Translations under genes and position numbers: made by a program
The notes under the pieces: generated by a model
Database searches by the model: none
Told to the model about the DNA's origin: nothing
The model's input: the letters and a program-made list of their open reading frames with translations, nothing else
Part shown: piece by piece, positions 26,932-36,601 of the stretch
How the letters are laid out: each line of letters starts with the position of its first letter
Position numbering within the stretch: position 1 is the first letter of the stretch
Source of the DNA: Desulfobacula sp.
GTDB lineage: Bacteria > Desulfobacterota > Desulfobacteria > Desulfobacterales > Desulfobacteraceae
Direction of reading: 5' to 3'
Assembly (NCBI GenBank): GCA_020048635.1
Contig: JAIFMF010000192.1
Coordinates: 1 to 42,483, forward strand
DNA length: 42,483 bases

Positions 26932-27387
26932 ATGATCAGTTCAGTAAAATTAAGATTCATCCTCACGGCCATTTCATGCATATTTTTGTTTTTACAACCG
27001 GTGTCGGCAGGCTGCCAGGTATTAACGGATGTAAAGGTGATTCACGCCTCAACTGGGGTCGAGCAACCCGACTCAGGTCTTAAAGGTATTATCCAGGAGC
27101 TCAAATCCATCTTTAAATATACTTCCTACAGGCTGCTGAACGAGCAGCGATTTAATCTGAACTTTAACCAGGAAGGATTGGTTAATCTTCCGGGAAACAG
27201 AACGCTTCTTATTTTGCCGTCTGACACGGATGGTAAAAGGATCCGGTATCAAATCCATATTAAGAAAAATAATAACCCTATTTTTCAAACCCAGATACTG
27301 TTGAAAAACAACAGCAGCATTACCATTGGCGGGCCTGAACTCGACGGTGGCATTCTTCTGATCAATATTACCGGCGTATTGCAGTAA
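26932..27387 (+). CDS. Exported protein of the ECF operon, unknown function
   Basis: This 151-residue protein has an N-terminal signal peptide (KLRFILTAISCIFLFLQPVSA). I chose the ATG at 26932 because of the AAGAGGGGG site before it; an upstream ATG lies inside the anti-sigma gene. The mature part has VKVIHAST, a helical FKYTSYRLL segment and beta-rich repeats ending GGILLINITGVLQ. I recall similar proteins beside ECF sigma factors in related bacteria but no function. It may be a sensor or effector of the pair, since it follows the anti-sigma gene by 16 bases. Confidence 0.72.
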   Translation: MISSVKLRFILTAISCIFLFLQPVSAGCQVLTDVKVIHASTGVEQPDSGLKGIIQELKSIFKYTSYRLLNEQRFNLNFNQEGLVNLPGNRTLLILPSDTDGKRIRYQIHIKKNNNPIFQTQILLKNNSSITIGGPELDGGILLINITGVLQ

Positions 27388-27509
27388 CCCCTTTCCTTAA
27401 ATATTAAATCCAGTAATTGAAAAAAATCTGGCAACAATGTTTCTACAGAGCTATAATAAAATATTGTAACTTTCTTTTTCCTTCAACTTAAACAAGAGAA
27501 AAGAAAAAT

Positions 27510-28565
27510 ATGAATGAAAATAAACATTTGACCATTCCTCAAACGATTTTAGAACGTCTGAAGCATAACGAAATCATTGCAAGAAAATTTCATGAGACTG
27601 AAATCAGTATTTTAACCATCTTAAATTTCCAGGATTTCATCGAAAAACTGTTATCCGAAATCAGTTCAAAATTCTCAGTTCCTTACACTTGGATTTCCAT
27701 AATTGAAGAAAGCAGTATCTCAAAGTATCTTCGCAATATTCAAAATTCACAACTTCTTCAAACATCAACAGCCTTTTTATTAAAAGAGGATTTTTCTGAA
27801 ATTACCCGGAACCGGCTTAAGCCTCTGTTGGCCAACAAAAATATCGACCGTTTTAAAGTAATGATTCCAGAAGCTGCAGAATATAAAATCGGTTCCATCG
27901 CCATTGCCCCCATCACACTTGATGGTGAAGTTGTGGGGAGCTTTAATCAGGCGGATCAGGATATTTTCCGCTTTGAACCTGGGATAGATACATCTTTACT
28001 GGAACAATTGGCATTGAAGGTTTCTCTTTGTCTCTCAAATGTAACCGCGCATGAACAATTAAAATTTCTGGCATTTCATGATCCGTTGACAGGGCTTTTA
28101 AACCGGGGCGTTATGGAGAGAATTCTTGAAAGAGAGTTTCAGCGATCCAGAAGATATCACATTGATTTGACAGTTCTTTTTCTGGATCTGGATGATTTTA
28201 AATCCATCAATGATAATTTCGGACATGATAATGGGGATCTTGCATTATGCCATACTGCAAAGTGTCTGAATTTGCTCAAGCGCGATTCCGACATTGTGGC
28301 ACGGTTCGCTGGGGATGAGTTTGTGGTCATCCTGCCTTCAACCAATATCAGCCAGGCCGAAAGCTATATCAACAGAGTGAAACAAAAACTCGCAAACGAA
28401 CCTTTATACTCAGGCGTAACTCCTTTTTTTGTTCAATTAAGCCATGGCATATCTTCCATATTTGAAAAAGGAATGGATTCATCCGCGATCCTTTTAAAAG
28501 ATGCGGATAAGAAACTATACAAGGCTAAACAAAATAAACAAGGCCGAAATTCATTACCAAAATAA
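27510..28565 (+). CDS. Diguanylate cyclase with DUF484/GAF-like sensor
   Basis: This 351-residue soluble protein has an N-terminal DUF484-type GAF-like domain (about 25-180, with GSIAIAPITLDGEVVG and DQDIFRFEPGIDTSLLEQLA) and a GGDEF domain (about 185-345). The active site reads RFAGDEF (265-271), the A-G-D-E-F variant, and the inhibitory RxxD site is present (RDSD, 258-261). FLDLDDFKSINDNFGHDNGD gives the metal and substrate residues. Both synthesis of c-di-GMP and product feedback are therefore likely, unlike the triple-receiver enzyme at 12060. A perfect TATAAT lies upstream at 27452-27457, but I see no good -35 box. Confidence 0.9.
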   Translation: MNENKHLTIPQTILERLKHNEIIARKFHETEISILTILNFQDFIEKLLSEISSKFSVPYTWISIIEESSISKYLRNIQNSQLLQTSTAFLLKEDFSEITRNRLKPLLANKNIDRFKVMIPEAAEYKIGSIAIAPITLDGEVVGSFNQADQDIFRFEPGIDTSLLEQLALKVSLCLSNVTAHEQLKFLAFHDPLTGLLNRGVMERILEREFQRSRRYHIDLTVLFLDLDDFKSINDNFGHDNGDLALCHTAKCLNLLKRDSDIVARFAGDEFVVILPSTNISQAESYINRVKQKLANEPLYSGVTPFFVQLSHGISSIFEKGMDSSAILLKDADKKLYKAKQNKQGRNSLPK

Positions 28566-28566
28566 A

Positions 28567-28600
28567 AACTCCCCGGCAACATCAAAGCTGCCAGGGAGTT
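28567..28600 (-). terminator. Rho-independent terminator of the ribosomal operon
   Basis: The arms AACTCCCCGGCA and TGCCAGGGAGTT (28567-28578 and 28589-28600) form a 12-bp stem with one mismatch and a 10-base loop. On the minus strand it is followed by a T-rich run (TTTTTATTTT), so it should end transcription after rplQ. The plus strand follows with only weak T content, so the end of the GGDEF gene is probably less efficient. Confidence 0.85.
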
Positions 28601-28633
28601 AGTTATGCTTTTCAGCATTTTTTATTTGTGTTA

Positions 28634-28990
28634 TCAGTCCAGAATCAATTCAATCTGAACCATTGGCGCCACATCACCTTTTCTGGGTCCAAGCTTTGTA
28701 ATTCTGGTATAGCCTCCCTGTCTTGAATCAAACTTTGCTGCAACTTCATTGAAAAGTGTATGAACAACATCTTTTTCACGAATAAAGGCAAGGACTTGTC
28801 TTCTAGCATGTAAATCCCCTCTTTTTGCAAGGGTTACCATGTTATCCGCAATAGATCTTAATCCTTTCGCCTTTGCTTCAGTAGTTTTAATTTTATCATG
28901 TTTGAACAGAGAAGTTACCATGTTCCTGAACATAGCCTTTCGGTGGCTTGATGTCCTGTTTAACTTTAATACTGATTTTCTATGTTTCAT
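28634..28990 (-). CDS. rplQ: 50S ribosomal protein L17
   Basis: L17 is a 118-residue protein of the large subunit, near the tunnel exit. The start [20 protein letters not shown] and the [21 protein letters not shown] segment are family signatures. It is the last gene of the alpha operon, 6 bases after rpoA, and the terminator at 28567 follows. Confidence 0.98.
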   Translation of the reverse strand: MKHRKSVLKLNRTSSHRKAMFRNMVTSLFKHDKIKTTEAKAKGLRSIADNMVTLAKRGDLHARRQVLAFIREKDVVHTLFNEVAAKFDSRQGGYTRITKLGPRKGDVAPMVQIELILD

Positions 28991-28996
28991 GGAATG

Positions 28997-30022
28997 TTAT
29001 TCTCCTTCCTGATTATTCTCATCATCTTCTGGTGGCTCAAAACCTTCCAGATCCATACCGAGTGAAAGATCCATGGAAGATAGAACTTCCTTTATCTCAT
29101 TCAAGGATTTTCGACCAAAATTTTTGGTTTTGAGCATTTCACTGTCTGTTTTTTGAACCAATTGATAAATAGTGTGAATTCTGGCATTTTTCAAACAATT
29201 GGAACTTCTGACAGACAATTCAAGCTCATTAACGGATCTGTAAATATTTTCGTTTATTCCTTTAGAAGCTTCATCTTTACTATCTTCAACATGTTCCGGC
29301 TCCATATCCTCATCAAAGTTGATAAAAGGACCCATCTGTTCCTTGAGGATTTTTGCAGCATATGCAACAGCATTGTCCGGCGTCACACTTCCATCTGTCC
29401 ATACTTCGAGTGTCAATTTGTCGAAATCTGTTTTTTGCCCAATTCTAGAAGTTCCAACAATATATTTTACCCGCTTGATTGGAGAAAACGCCGCATCAAT
29501 GGGAATTGTTCCGATGGGGGCATTATCATCTTTATTCGAAGATGAAAGGGCGTACCCTTTGCCTGTTTTTACAACCATTGTCATATTCAGCACACCCTTT
29601 TTAGAAAGAGTGGCAATATGCTGTTCAGGATTTAGAACTTCAACCCTGCCATCAGGACTCACAATATCTGCACCTGTGACTTCGCATTCACCCTTGACAC
29701 TCAATATTAATATCTTGTCTTCCGGATCATCAACCTTGAGCTTCAGTTCTTTAAGATTTAAAATAAGTTCGGAAACGTCTTCTCTAACATCAGAAATCAC
29801 GCTATATTCATGAAGAGCGTCATCAATTTTCACAGACACTATGGCAGCGCCATAGATGGATGAAAGTATAATGCGTCGAAGAGAATTTCCGATAGTAATA
29901 CCATATCCTCTTTCAAGGGGTTCGCATACAAATTTACCATATGTTGAAGTTGTTGTAACGTCAAGCTTCTCCGGCTTGATCATCTCTCGCCAGTTCACAT
30001 ATGCAAGTTTTTCAGATGACAT
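28997..30022 (-). CDS. rpoA: RNA polymerase alpha subunit
   Basis: This 341-residue protein has the dimerising N-terminal domain (about 1-235, with [20 protein letters not shown]) and the DNA- and activator-binding C-terminal domain (about 255-330, with [20 protein letters not shown] and [15 protein letters not shown]). The linker and tail are acidic (ESEED-like), and the C-terminal DDENNQEGE is short and polar. It is in its usual place after rpsD and before rplQ. Confidence 0.98.
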   Translation of the reverse strand: MSSEKLAYVNWREMIKPEKLDVTTTSTYGKFVCEPLERGYGITIGNSLRRIILSSIYGAAIVSVKIDDALHEYSVISDVREDVSELILNLKELKLKVDDPEDKILILSVKGECEVTGADIVSPDGRVEVLNPEQHIATLSKKGVLNMTMVVKTGKGYALSSSNKDDNAPIGTIPIDAAFSPIKRVKYIVGTSRIGQKTDFDKLTLEVWTDGSVTPDNAVAYAAKILKEQMGPFINFDEDMEPEHVEDSKDEASKGINENIYRSVNELELSVRSSNCLKNARIHTIYQLVQKTDSEMLKTKNFGRKSLNEIKEVLSSMDLSLGMDLEGFEPPEDDENNQEGE

Positions 30023-30069
30023 TCATATCTCCTGAATAAATATTTGGAATAACCATATCAATGGCTTGC

Positions 30070-30696
30070 TTATTTGGAATAAAGCTCAACAATTAACTGT
30101 TCCTGGATGGGAAGGGTAATATCTTCACGCGCAGGAATCCCGACAACTTCACCTTTGAAGTTTTCTTTTTTGATTTCGATCCACTGTGGAATTCCGCGAC
30201 GGACGATTGCATCCAAAGAATCTGAAATCGCTTGAATCGTTCTGCTCTTCTCGCGAAGTTCAATCACATCACCTTTTTTTACCTGGTATGAAGGTATATT
30301 CACTTTTTTACCATTCACCGTGAAATGATTATGTCTTACAAAATGCCTGCCCTGATTTCGGGAATTAACGAATCCCATTCTGAAAACTGTATTATCGAAT
30401 CGGGTTTCCAGAATGCTTAAAAGATTGGTACCCGTTATCCCTTTGCGGCTATCTGCTTTTTTAAACGAAAGCCTGAACTGTTTTTCAGAAAGCCCGTAAA
30501 GCCGTCTGACTTTCTGCTTTTCTCTGAGCTGAATCCCGTAATCCGACAGTTTCCCTCTCCTCTGGCCATGCTGGCCAGGCGGATATCCTCTCCTATCATA
30601 ACTGCATTTATCTGAAAAACAGCGATCACCTTTCAGAAAAAGCTTTAAATTTTCACGTCTGCATTGCCGGCAAACCGAACCTCTATATCGTGACAA
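30070..30696 (-). CDS. rpsD: 30S ribosomal protein S4
   Basis: S4 (208 residues) nucleates 30S assembly and often represses the alpha operon. The start is TTG at 30696, read as MSRYRG, with a strong AAAGGAG site upstream; no ATG fits. Four cysteines (CRQC and RCFSDKC) form the zinc form of S4. The S4 RNA-binding domain lies near 100-160 (ETRFDNTVFRMGF). It follows rpsK and precedes rpoA. Confidence 0.98.
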   Translation of the reverse strand: MSRYRGSVCRQCRRENLKLFLKGDRCFSDKCSYDRRGYPPGQHGQRRGKLSDYGIQLREKQKVRRLYGLSEKQFRLSFKKADSRKGITGTNLLSILETRFDNTVFRMGFVNSRNQGRHFVRHNHFTVNGKKVNIPSYQVKKGDVIELREKSRTIQAISDSLDAIVRRGIPQWIEIKKENFKGEVVGIPAREDITLPIQEQLIVELYSK

Positions 30697-30725
30697 TGTT
30701 TTTCTCCTTTATCAAACGAGTATGT

Positions 30726-31121
30726 TTATACTCTTCTTCTCTTGGGTGGGCGGCATCCATTATGGGCAATCGGGGTAACATCCTTGATCATGGAAATATT
30801 GAATCCAATCGCGTGTAACGCTCTTAAAGCTGATTCTCGACCAGGCCCCGGCCCTTTAACAAAAATTCCGACGTTTTTCATGCCCTGTTCCAATGCCTTT
30901 GCTCCAGCATCTTCTGCCACCAGTTTTGCTGCAAAAGGTGTGCTTTTTCTGGAACCTTTGAATCCCTGCATACCAGCGCTTGACCATGAAACGGTGTTTC
31001 CCATCTCATCTGTAATGGTAACGATTGTGTTGTTAAAAGTGGATTGAATGTGCACAACTCCGGAAGAAACATTCTTTCGTACCCTTTTTTTGGTTACAAT
31101 TTTTTTAGACTTTTTTGCCAT
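30726..31121 (-). CDS. rpsK: 30S ribosomal protein S11
   Basis: S11 is a 131-residue protein of the platform near the mRNA exit. [22 protein letters not shown] and the end [11 protein letters not shown] are family signatures. The ATG follows an AAAAGG site. It sits between rpsM and rpsD. Confidence 0.98.
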   Translation of the reverse strand: MAKKSKKIVTKKRVRKNVSSGVVHIQSTFNNTIVTITDEMGNTVSWSSAGMQGFKGSRKSTPFAAKLVAEDAGAKALEQGMKNVGIFVKGPGPGRESALRALHAIGFNISMIKDVTPIAHNGCRPPKRRRV

Positions 31122-31146
31122 AATTAATAGTACCTTTTAAATTATC

Positions 31147-31515
31147 CTACTTTTTCTTTTTAACTGCAGTCCTCTTGGGACCTTTTCGAGTTCTAGCGTT
31201 TGTTTTAGTTTTCTGACCCCGGCAGGGAAGGCCTTTACGATGGCGAAGTCCTCTGTAACATCCGAGATCCATAAGTCTTTTAATACTCATGGAAACTTCA
31301 CTTCTAAGTTCACCTTCAACCTTGTACTCAGAGTCAATAATTTTCCTGATCTCATTGACCTGTTCTTCCGTCAGATCATTTGCTTTTGTAGTAGGGTCAA
31401 TACCTGTTTTTTGAAGAATCAGCTTTGACCGATTTCTGCCTATACCATAGATATAGGTCAAAGCGATCCATGCATGCTTATCTTTTGGTAAATCTACTCC
31501 TGCGATACGTGCCAA
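31147..31515 (-). CDS. rpsM: 30S ribosomal protein S13
   Basis: S13 (122 residues) lies in the 30S head and contacts the 50S subunit. The start is TTG at 31515 ([13 protein letters not shown]); no ATG in frame fits, and a G-rich GGAAGG lies just upstream. The C-terminal basic end ([17 protein letters not shown]) is typical. It is 12 bases from rpmJ. Confidence 0.97.
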   Translation of the reverse strand: MARIAGVDLPKDKHAWIALTYIYGIGRNRSKLILQKTGIDPTTKANDLTEEQVNEIRKIIDSEYKVEGELRSEVSMSIKRLMDLGCYRGLRHRKGLPCRGQKTKTNARTRKGPKRTAVKKKK

Positions 31516-31527
31516 ATTTCCTTCCCC

Positions 31528-31641
31528 CTATCCCTGCCGCTGTTTATGGTTCTTATTAATACAAATTACCCTCAGGACGCCACGTCTTTTTATGACTTTG
31601 CAATCTCTACAGATCTTTTTCACAGATGCTCTAACTTTCAT
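31528..31641 (-). CDS. rpmJ: 50S ribosomal protein L36
   Basis: This 37-residue protein was read directly from the sequence. It reads [14 protein letters not shown], then [11 protein letters not shown], then [12 protein letters not shown]. Cys11, Cys14, Cys27 and His32 give the zinc form. An AGGAG site lies 8 bases before the ATG at 31641, and the TAG stop is at 31528-31530. It is in its usual place between infA and rpsM. Confidence 0.96.
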   Translation of the reverse strand: MKVRASVKKICRDCKVIKRRGVLRVICINKNHKQRQG

Positions 31642-31687
31642 CTATTCGCTCCTATCTTATGATTCTCATATCAAAAAAATTCAATAT

Positions 31688-31906
31688 TTATTTATACCTG
31701 TATGTAATTCTACCCCGGCTTAAATCATAGGGTGATATCTCTACCGTTACTTTATCCCCTGGTAGTATTTTTATAAAATGCATCCGCATTTTGCCTGAAA
31801 TATGAGCAAGCAGTACATGCTTGTTTTCAAGCTCTACTCTGAACATGGCATTGGGCAGCGTTTCCAGTACTTTCCCGTCAACTTTGATGGGTTCTTCTTT
31901 CGCCAT
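31688..31906 (-). CDS. infA: Translation initiation factor IF-1
   Basis: IF-1 is a single OB-fold factor that binds the 30S A site. The 72-residue form starts MAKEEPIKV and includes [20 protein letters not shown] and [13 protein letters not shown]. The start is ambiguous: an AGGAG site lies 12 bases before the ATG at 31906 but only 4 bases before an in-frame ATG at 31918 that would add MDAF. I prefer the family-consistent start. adk and map, common between secY and infA, are absent. Confidence 0.95.
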   Translation of the reverse strand: MAKEEPIKVDGKVLETLPNAMFRVELENKHVLLAHISGKMRMHFIKILPGDKVTVEISPYDLSRGRITYRYK

Positions 31907-31945
31907 AAATGCATCCAACTCCTATAATAATGTTTATAGAACGTT

Positions 31946-33265
31946 TCAGGTTCTGCCTTGTATTCTTTTGCCACCGGATCGACCCAGAAATCCCTGGTAA
32001 TTGCCTGTAATCAAGTGGGATTCAATCTGGGAGATTGTATCTATGGACACGCCTACAACAATTAAAAGGGCAGTTCCACCAAAATAAAACGGAATGTTAA
32101 ATTTTCCCATCAGTATAGTCGGAAGAACACAAACGGCCGATATATAAAGCGCACCCCCCACAGTAATTCTTGTCAGCACTTTATCAATGTATTCAGATGT
32201 TTTTTTACCGGGCCGGATTCCAGGGATATATCCACCGTTTTTTTTCATGTTTTCAGCCACATTTTCCGGATTGAACTGAACTGCTGTATAAAAAAAACAG
32301 AAGAAAGCTATAAACCCAACATAGAGAATATAATACCAAATGGTTCCAGGGCTGAACATTGCTGCTACGGTTTGCATGAACGGAAGGTTTGAAAATTGAG
32401 CTAAAGTTGCCGGAAACATAATAATCGAAGAGGCGAAAATCGGGGGGATAACTCCTGCAGAATTGATTTTAAGAGGCAGATGGGATGTCTGTCCACCATA
32501 CATTTTTCTACCTACCACACGTTTGGCATAATGCACAGGTATCCGCCGCTGAGCCTGTTCCATAAAAATTACAGCCGCAATAACCGCAACCATAAGGACA
32601 ATGATCACAATAAGCGTAAACAGTCCAATTTCACCCGTTGTCATCAGGCGTACCGTATTCCCCATGGCATTTGGCATTCTTGCCACGATACCGGCAAAGA
32701 TAATCAATGAAATTCCATTACCAATGCCTCTTTCCGTGATCTGTTCCCCCAACCACATGATAAATGCAGTTCCTGCCGTAAGCGTGATAATGGTCACAAG
32801 CCTGAACCCCCACCCAGGATACGGAACAATTGCGATCCCTGCGGGTGAAGTCATGGACTCAAGCCCCACACTGATCCCCAAGCCCTGAATAATACTCAAT
32901 ATCACCGTACCATATCTTGCCAGTTGGGTTTTCTTTTTCCGTCCTGCATCACCTTCCTTTTTCAATTGATCAAGGTATGGGACAACCACCGTCATCAGCT
33001 CAAGGATAATTGAAGCGCTGATATACGGCATGATCCCCAATGCAAAAATGGAAAGTCTTTCCAAGGCACCACCGGAAAACATATTAAACATGGAAAACAG
33101 GGTACCCTCAGTGCTGGCAAAAAAAGAAGCAAGAGCTGCACCGTTGACTCCTGGTGTGGGAACATGAATTCCCACCCGATAAACAAACAGCAAAGCAAGC
33201 GTAATAAAAAGCTTTCTTTTAAGTTCAGGAAGTTTAAACAAGTTCTGGTAGCTGTTTTGGATCAT
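31946..33265 (-). CDS. secY: Protein translocase subunit SecY
   Basis: SecY is the central channel of the Sec translocon in the inner membrane. The 439-residue protein should have ten membrane helices. VYRVGIHVPTPGVNGAALASF and GVIPPIFASSIIMFPATLAQF fit the plug and membrane regions, and the basic end ITGNYQGFLGRSGGKRIQG is typical. It follows rplO and precedes infA. Confidence 0.97.
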   Translation of the reverse strand: MIQNSYQNLFKLPELKRKLFITLALLFVYRVGIHVPTPGVNGAALASFFASTEGTLFSMFNMFSGGALERLSIFALGIMPYISASIILELMTVVVPYLDQLKKEGDAGRKKKTQLARYGTVILSIIQGLGISVGLESMTSPAGIAIVPYPGWGFRLVTIITLTAGTAFIMWLGEQITERGIGNGISLIIFAGIVARMPNAMGNTVRLMTTGEIGLFTLIVIIVLMVAVIAAVIFMEQAQRRIPVHYAKRVVGRKMYGGQTSHLPLKINSAGVIPPIFASSIIMFPATLAQFSNLPFMQTVAAMFSPGTIWYYILYVGFIAFFCFFYTAVQFNPENVAENMKKNGGYIPGIRPGKKTSEYIDKVLTRITVGGALYISAVCVLPTILMGKFNIPFYFGGTALLIVVGVSIDTISQIESHLITGNYQGFLGRSGGKRIQGRT

Positions 33266-33293
33266 TTATGAATTCCTTACATCGCTTCTATTA

Positions 33294-33728
33294 TTATTCT
33301 ATGCTTCCGCCAGCGGATTCAATTTTTTCCCTGGCAGATTTCGAGACAAGAACGTTTTTCAAAAAAAATTTTTTTGTTGTTTCGCCCTGCCCCAGAATCT
33401 TGACGCCATCAAAACGGCCTTTAATTATTTCGATTTTTTTCAGGGCTTCCACATCAATTATTGAACCATCCTCAAATAAATCCAACTCTGTTATATTTAA
33501 AATGGCATTATGTGTTTTAAATATATTACAAAAGCCTCTTTTGGGAAGTCTTCTGTACAAAGGCATTTGACCGCCTTCAAAACCAGGCCTTACGCTACCG
33601 CCAGCCCTTGCTTTAAGGCCTTTATGCCCTCTTGTGGATGTCTTTCCCATTCCAGAGCCAGGTCCTCTACCCACTCTCTTGCGTTTTTTTCTGGAACCGA
33701 GTGCAGGAGTCAAATCATGAATCTGCAT
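33294..33728 (-). CDS. rplO: 50S ribosomal protein L15
   Basis: L15 (144 residues) is a late-assembly protein of the large subunit. It shows MQIHDLTPALGSRKKRKRVGRGPGSG, a basic glycine-rich opening, and GGQMPLYRRLPKRGF. It follows rpmD directly, with a one-base gap. Confidence 0.98.
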   Translation of the reverse strand: MQIHDLTPALGSRKKRKRVGRGPGSGMGKTSTRGHKGLKARAGGSVRPGFEGGQMPLYRRLPKRGFCNIFKTHNAILNITELDLFEDGSIIDVEALKKIEIIKGRFDGVKILGQGETTKKFFLKNVLVSKSAREKIESAGGSIE

Positions 33729-33729
33729 A

Positions 33730-33912
33730 TTACACCTCCTCTACTTTCACAAGATGAGAGACTTTCTTAATCTGCCCCAAAATAACCGGATCAGCATTAT
33801 GTTCAACAGTATGGTGCATTTTTCTTAACCCCAGAGAACGGACAATCCGACCATGTTTGGCCGGTCTTCCGATTGTGCTTCTGATTTGGGTGATTCTAAT
33901 TCTATCAGTCAT
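33730..33912 (-). CDS. rpmD: 50S ribosomal protein L30
   Basis: L30 is a small 60-residue protein. RITQIRSTIGRPAKHGRIVR and SLGLRKMHHTVEH are the family's conserved core. It lies 12 bases from rpsE. Confidence 0.97.
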   Translation of the reverse strand: MTDRIRITQIRSTIGRPAKHGRIVRSLGLRKMHHTVEHNADPVILGQIKKVSHLVKVEEV

Positions 33913-33924
33913 ATTGACAACCTC

Positions 33925-34419
33925 TTATAAATCTTCAGATCTAAGACCACGGCGTTTTGCCACTTCTTCCTTTGTGCATAGGGATTGAAGGCCTGCAATT
34001 GTAGCTCTTACAATATTTTGTTTATTATTTGTTCCAATACACTTGGTCAAGATATCCGTAACTCCGGCTGCTTCAAGAACAGCACGTACTCCGCCACCGG
34101 CAATTAGCCCGGTACCCGGGGAAGCCGGTTTCAACAATACACGACCTGCGCCTGCCTTACCTACGACTTGAAAAGGAACGGTGCCATTCAGTACAGAAAC
34201 CTTAACCATACTTCTTTTTGCTTTTTCCAAACCTTTTTTTATTGCCTCAGGAACTTCTGTTGCTTTCCCGAGACCATACCCCACGCTGCCTTCACCGTCC
34301 CCAACAACAACGAGTGCGCTAAAGCTAAAGTTTCTTCCACCTTTTACAACTTTTGCAACGCGGTTAATTCTAACCACCTTATCAATTAATCCACTTTCTT
34401 CAATCTGCTGTCTTGCCAA
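33925..34419 (-). CDS. rpsE: 30S ribosomal protein S5
   Basis: S5 (164 residues) is a fidelity protein of the 30S subunit, with the [23 protein letters not shown]-binding part and [17 protein letters not shown]. The frame runs open to a TTG at 34434, but a GGAGG site (34428-34432) lies 8 bases before a TTG at 34419 that reads [10 protein letters not shown] take that as the start. The extra five residues of the longer form would precede their own ribosome site. Confidence 0.97.
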   Translation of the reverse strand: MARQQIEESGLIDKVVRINRVAKVVKGGRNFSFSALVVVGDGEGSVGYGLGKATEVPEAIKKGLEKAKRSMVKVSVLNGTVPFQVVGKAGAGRVLLKPASPGTGLIAGGGVRAVLEAAGVTDILTKCIGTNNKQNIVRATIAGLQSLCTKEEVAKRRGLRSEDL

Positions 34420-34437
34420 GGGTTTGTCCTCCAAAAA

Positions 34438-34806
34438 TTAAAAATTCAATCCGGCTTCACGGGCTCCGTCTGAAAGCGCTTTAATGCGCCCATGATATAA
34501 ATATCCATTCCTGTCAAGAACCACTTTTGTAATTCCTCTATCAAGAGCCCTCTTTCCGACGAGATTCCCAACAACCTTTGCAATTTCAACTTTCTTGCCT
34601 TCAATATTTTTATCTTTGAATTCTTTATCAAGAGTTGATGCTGACACCAATGTGGTTCCGAGTGTATCATCAATGATTTGGGCATAAATGTTTTTTGAAC
34701 TTCTGAATACGCTTAATCTCGGGCGATCCTGATTGCCACAAATCGTCTTCCTGATTCTTTTTTTTCTCTTAAGCCTAGATAAAAGCCTTTGTGATGTATT
34801 TCCCAT
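34438..34806 (-). CDS. rplR: 50S ribosomal protein L18
   Basis: L18 (122 residues) helps bring 5S rRNA into the large subunit. [20 protein letters not shown] and [19 protein letters not shown] are family segments, and the end [19 protein letters not shown] is complete. It precedes rpsE by a few bases. Confidence 0.98.
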   Translation of the reverse strand: MGNTSQRLLSRLKRKKRIRKTICGNQDRPRLSVFRSSKNIYAQIIDDTLGTTLVSASTLDKEFKDKNIEGKKVEIAKVVGNLVGKRALDRGITKVVLDRNGYLYHGRIKALSDGAREAGLNF

Positions 34807-34826
34807 AATCTTTATATTCCTGCCTA

Positions 34827-35369
34827 TTAGTCTTTACCTGCAGTCTTACCAGCTTTTCTGATAATTCTTTCATCTGCATACATAATCCCTTTGCCTTTAT
34901 AAGGCTCCGGTGGTCTTAAATCTCTTATGTTTGCTGCAATCTGGCCAAGAATTTCCTTGTCAATTCCAGTCAAAATGACCTGTGTATTATTTTCTACACT
35001 TACAGATATCCCATCCGGAATTGTAAAGTTTATCGGATTGGAATAACCCAGATTCAGTGTGAGATTATTTCCCTTTGCTTCCGCACGATACCCTATTCCC
35101 GAAAGAATCAGCTTTTTCTGATATCCGGTTGTGACACCAGTTACCATATTGAAAATCAAGGCTCGGAATAATCCCTGCAAAGCCACCTTTTTCTTATCAC
35201 TTGTATCTGTCTTTACATTTACAACGCTTTCATTGATTTCAAGTTTAATAGCCGGATGCAGTTGTCGCTCCAAATCGCCTTTGGGACCCTTGACGGAAAT
35301 CATATCACCATTAAGGGTAAATTTAACTTTTTCAGGAAGCTGTACCGGCTTTTTTCCTATTCTAGACAT
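34827..35369 (-). CDS. rplF: 50S ribosomal protein L6
   Basis: L6 (180 residues) lies near the factor-binding site. The start [15 protein letters not shown] and the C-terminal [18 protein letters not shown] are highly conserved. Two similar halves of the L6 fold are present. Confidence 0.98.
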   Translation of the reverse strand: MSRIGKKPVQLPEKVKFTLNGDMISVKGPKGDLERQLHPAIKLEINESVVNVKTDTSDKKKVALQGLFRALIFNMVTGVTTGYQKKLILSGIGYRAEAKGNNLTLNLGYSNPINFTIPDGISVSVENNTQVILTGIDKEILGQIAANIRDLRPPEPYKGKGIMYADERIIRKAGKTAGKD

Positions 35370-35383
35370 ATATTACTCCTGTA

Positions 35384-35782
35384 CTACCAAACGTTAAAAA
35401 GAACCTCACCGCCGACATTCGCTTCTTTAGCCTGCTTGTCCGTCATCATGCCTCTTGAGGTTGAGACAACTGATATACCAAGGCCATTTAAAACCGGCTT
35501 AATCAGTTTAGATTTGCTGTAAACCCGCCGAGACGGTTTACTGACTCTCTCAATCCCAAAAATTGATGGTTTTCCATCCGAGACATATTTTAGATAGATA
35601 CGGATTGATCCCTGCACTTCATTTTCAAGGTATTTATAATCCTTTATATATCCTTGCTCTTTCAACACCCGAACCAGTTCCAACTTGATCTTTGATCCGG
35701 GGATATCCACTTTGGCAAACCCTGCTTTACCACCATTTCTGATGCTTGTCAGCATGTCTGCAATTGGATCACTCGTTGCCAT
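35384..35782 (-). CDS. rpsH: 30S ribosomal protein S8
   Basis: S8 (132 residues) binds central-domain 16S rRNA and represses the spc operon in E. coli. The start DPIADMLTSIRNG and the end GLGISVVSTSRGMMTDKQA are conserved. It is flanked by rpsN and rplF. Confidence 0.98.
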   Translation of the reverse strand: MATSDPIADMLTSIRNGGKAGFAKVDIPGSKIKLELVRVLKEQGYIKDYKYLENEVQGSIRIYLKYVSDGKPSIFGIERVSKPSRRVYSKSKLIKPVLNGLGISVVSTSRGMMTDKQAKEANVGGEVLFNVW

Positions 35783-35835
35783 TTGAAATCTCCTTAAAAT
35801 ACGCTGCTATTATCTTGTGTTTTAATCTCTGTAAA

Positions 35836-36021
35836 TCACCAGCTCGATTTGGTAACACCTGGAAGCTTGCCTTCTGATGCAAGTGTCCGGAAACAGATTC
35901 TACAAATACCAGCTTTTCTGATAAATCCTCTTGGTCTACCGCATAAGGGGCATCTGTTATATGCTCTCACAGAAAATCTTGGTTTTCTGCCTGCCTTTAC
36001 GATCAAAGCTCTTTTTGCCAA
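35836..36021 (-). CDS. rpsN: 30S ribosomal protein S14, zinc (type Z) form
   Basis: This 61-residue S14 has two cysteine pairs (CPLCGRPRG and CRICFRTLA), so it is the zinc-binding form that functions without a second copy. The start is TTG at 36021 ([11 protein letters not shown]), with a strong AAGGAGG site upstream. It sits between rplE and rpsH. Confidence 0.97.
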   Translation of the reverse strand: MAKRALIVKAGRKPRFSVRAYNRCPLCGRPRGFIRKAGICRICFRTLASEGKLPGVTKSSW

Positions 36022-36040
36022 GCTTTCCTCCTTAGAATCC

Positions 36041-36580
36041 TTAATTTTTAAAGGGCATTCCTAAAAACTTTAGTAATGCTTTGCCTTCTTCATCTGTTTT
36101 GGCAGTCGTTACCACCGTCACATTAAGACCCTTGATACTTTCAGTCTTATCATAATCAATTTCAGGGAATATAATATGCTCGGTTATCCCGAGAGTGTAA
36201 TTTCCCCTGCCGTCAAAACCTTTTCCTGATATTCCCCGGAAGTCCCTGACACGCGGTAAAGTGATATTCACAAGCTTCTCAAAAAAATCAAACATCTTTT
36301 CCCTGCGCAAGGTAACTTTGCATCCGATGGGTAGACCCGTCCTGAGCTTAAAATTTGCAATCGGTTTTTTAGCCCTTGTAATGACTGGTTTCTGGCCAGC
36401 AATCAATGCAAGTTCGGAAGCTGCCGCCTCTATGATCTTGGGATTTTTGACAGCCTCTCCCAGCCCCATATTCAATACTATTTTCTTAAGCTTAGGAACT
36501 TCAAATACGTTTTTGTACTGAAACGTTTCCTTCAGCTTAGGAACAATGTCTGTATTGTATCTTTCCTTAATGGTTGACAT
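36041..36580 (-). CDS. rplE: 50S ribosomal protein L5
   Basis: L5 (179 residues) binds 5S rRNA and P-site tRNA. The segment [19 protein letters not shown] and the end GMPFKN are typical. It follows rplX by about 20 bases. Confidence 0.98.
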   Translation of the reverse strand: MSTIKERYNTDIVPKLKETFQYKNVFEVPKLKKIVLNMGLGEAVKNPKIIEAAASELALIAGQKPVITRAKKPIANFKLRTGLPIGCKVTLRREKMFDFFEKLVNITLPRVRDFRGISGKGFDGRGNYTLGITEHIIFPEIDYDKTESIKGLNVTVVTTAKTDEEGKALLKFLGMPFKN

Positions 36581-36601
36581 GTATAATCTCCATCTTTGGT
36601 C

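Noticed and set aside
27429..27445. Sigma-54-like site TGGCA...TTTC upstream of the GGDEF gene
   Set aside because: The essential GC of the second half is TC, and no adjacent activator gene was seen. The TATAAT nearby is a simpler reading, though it lacks a -35.
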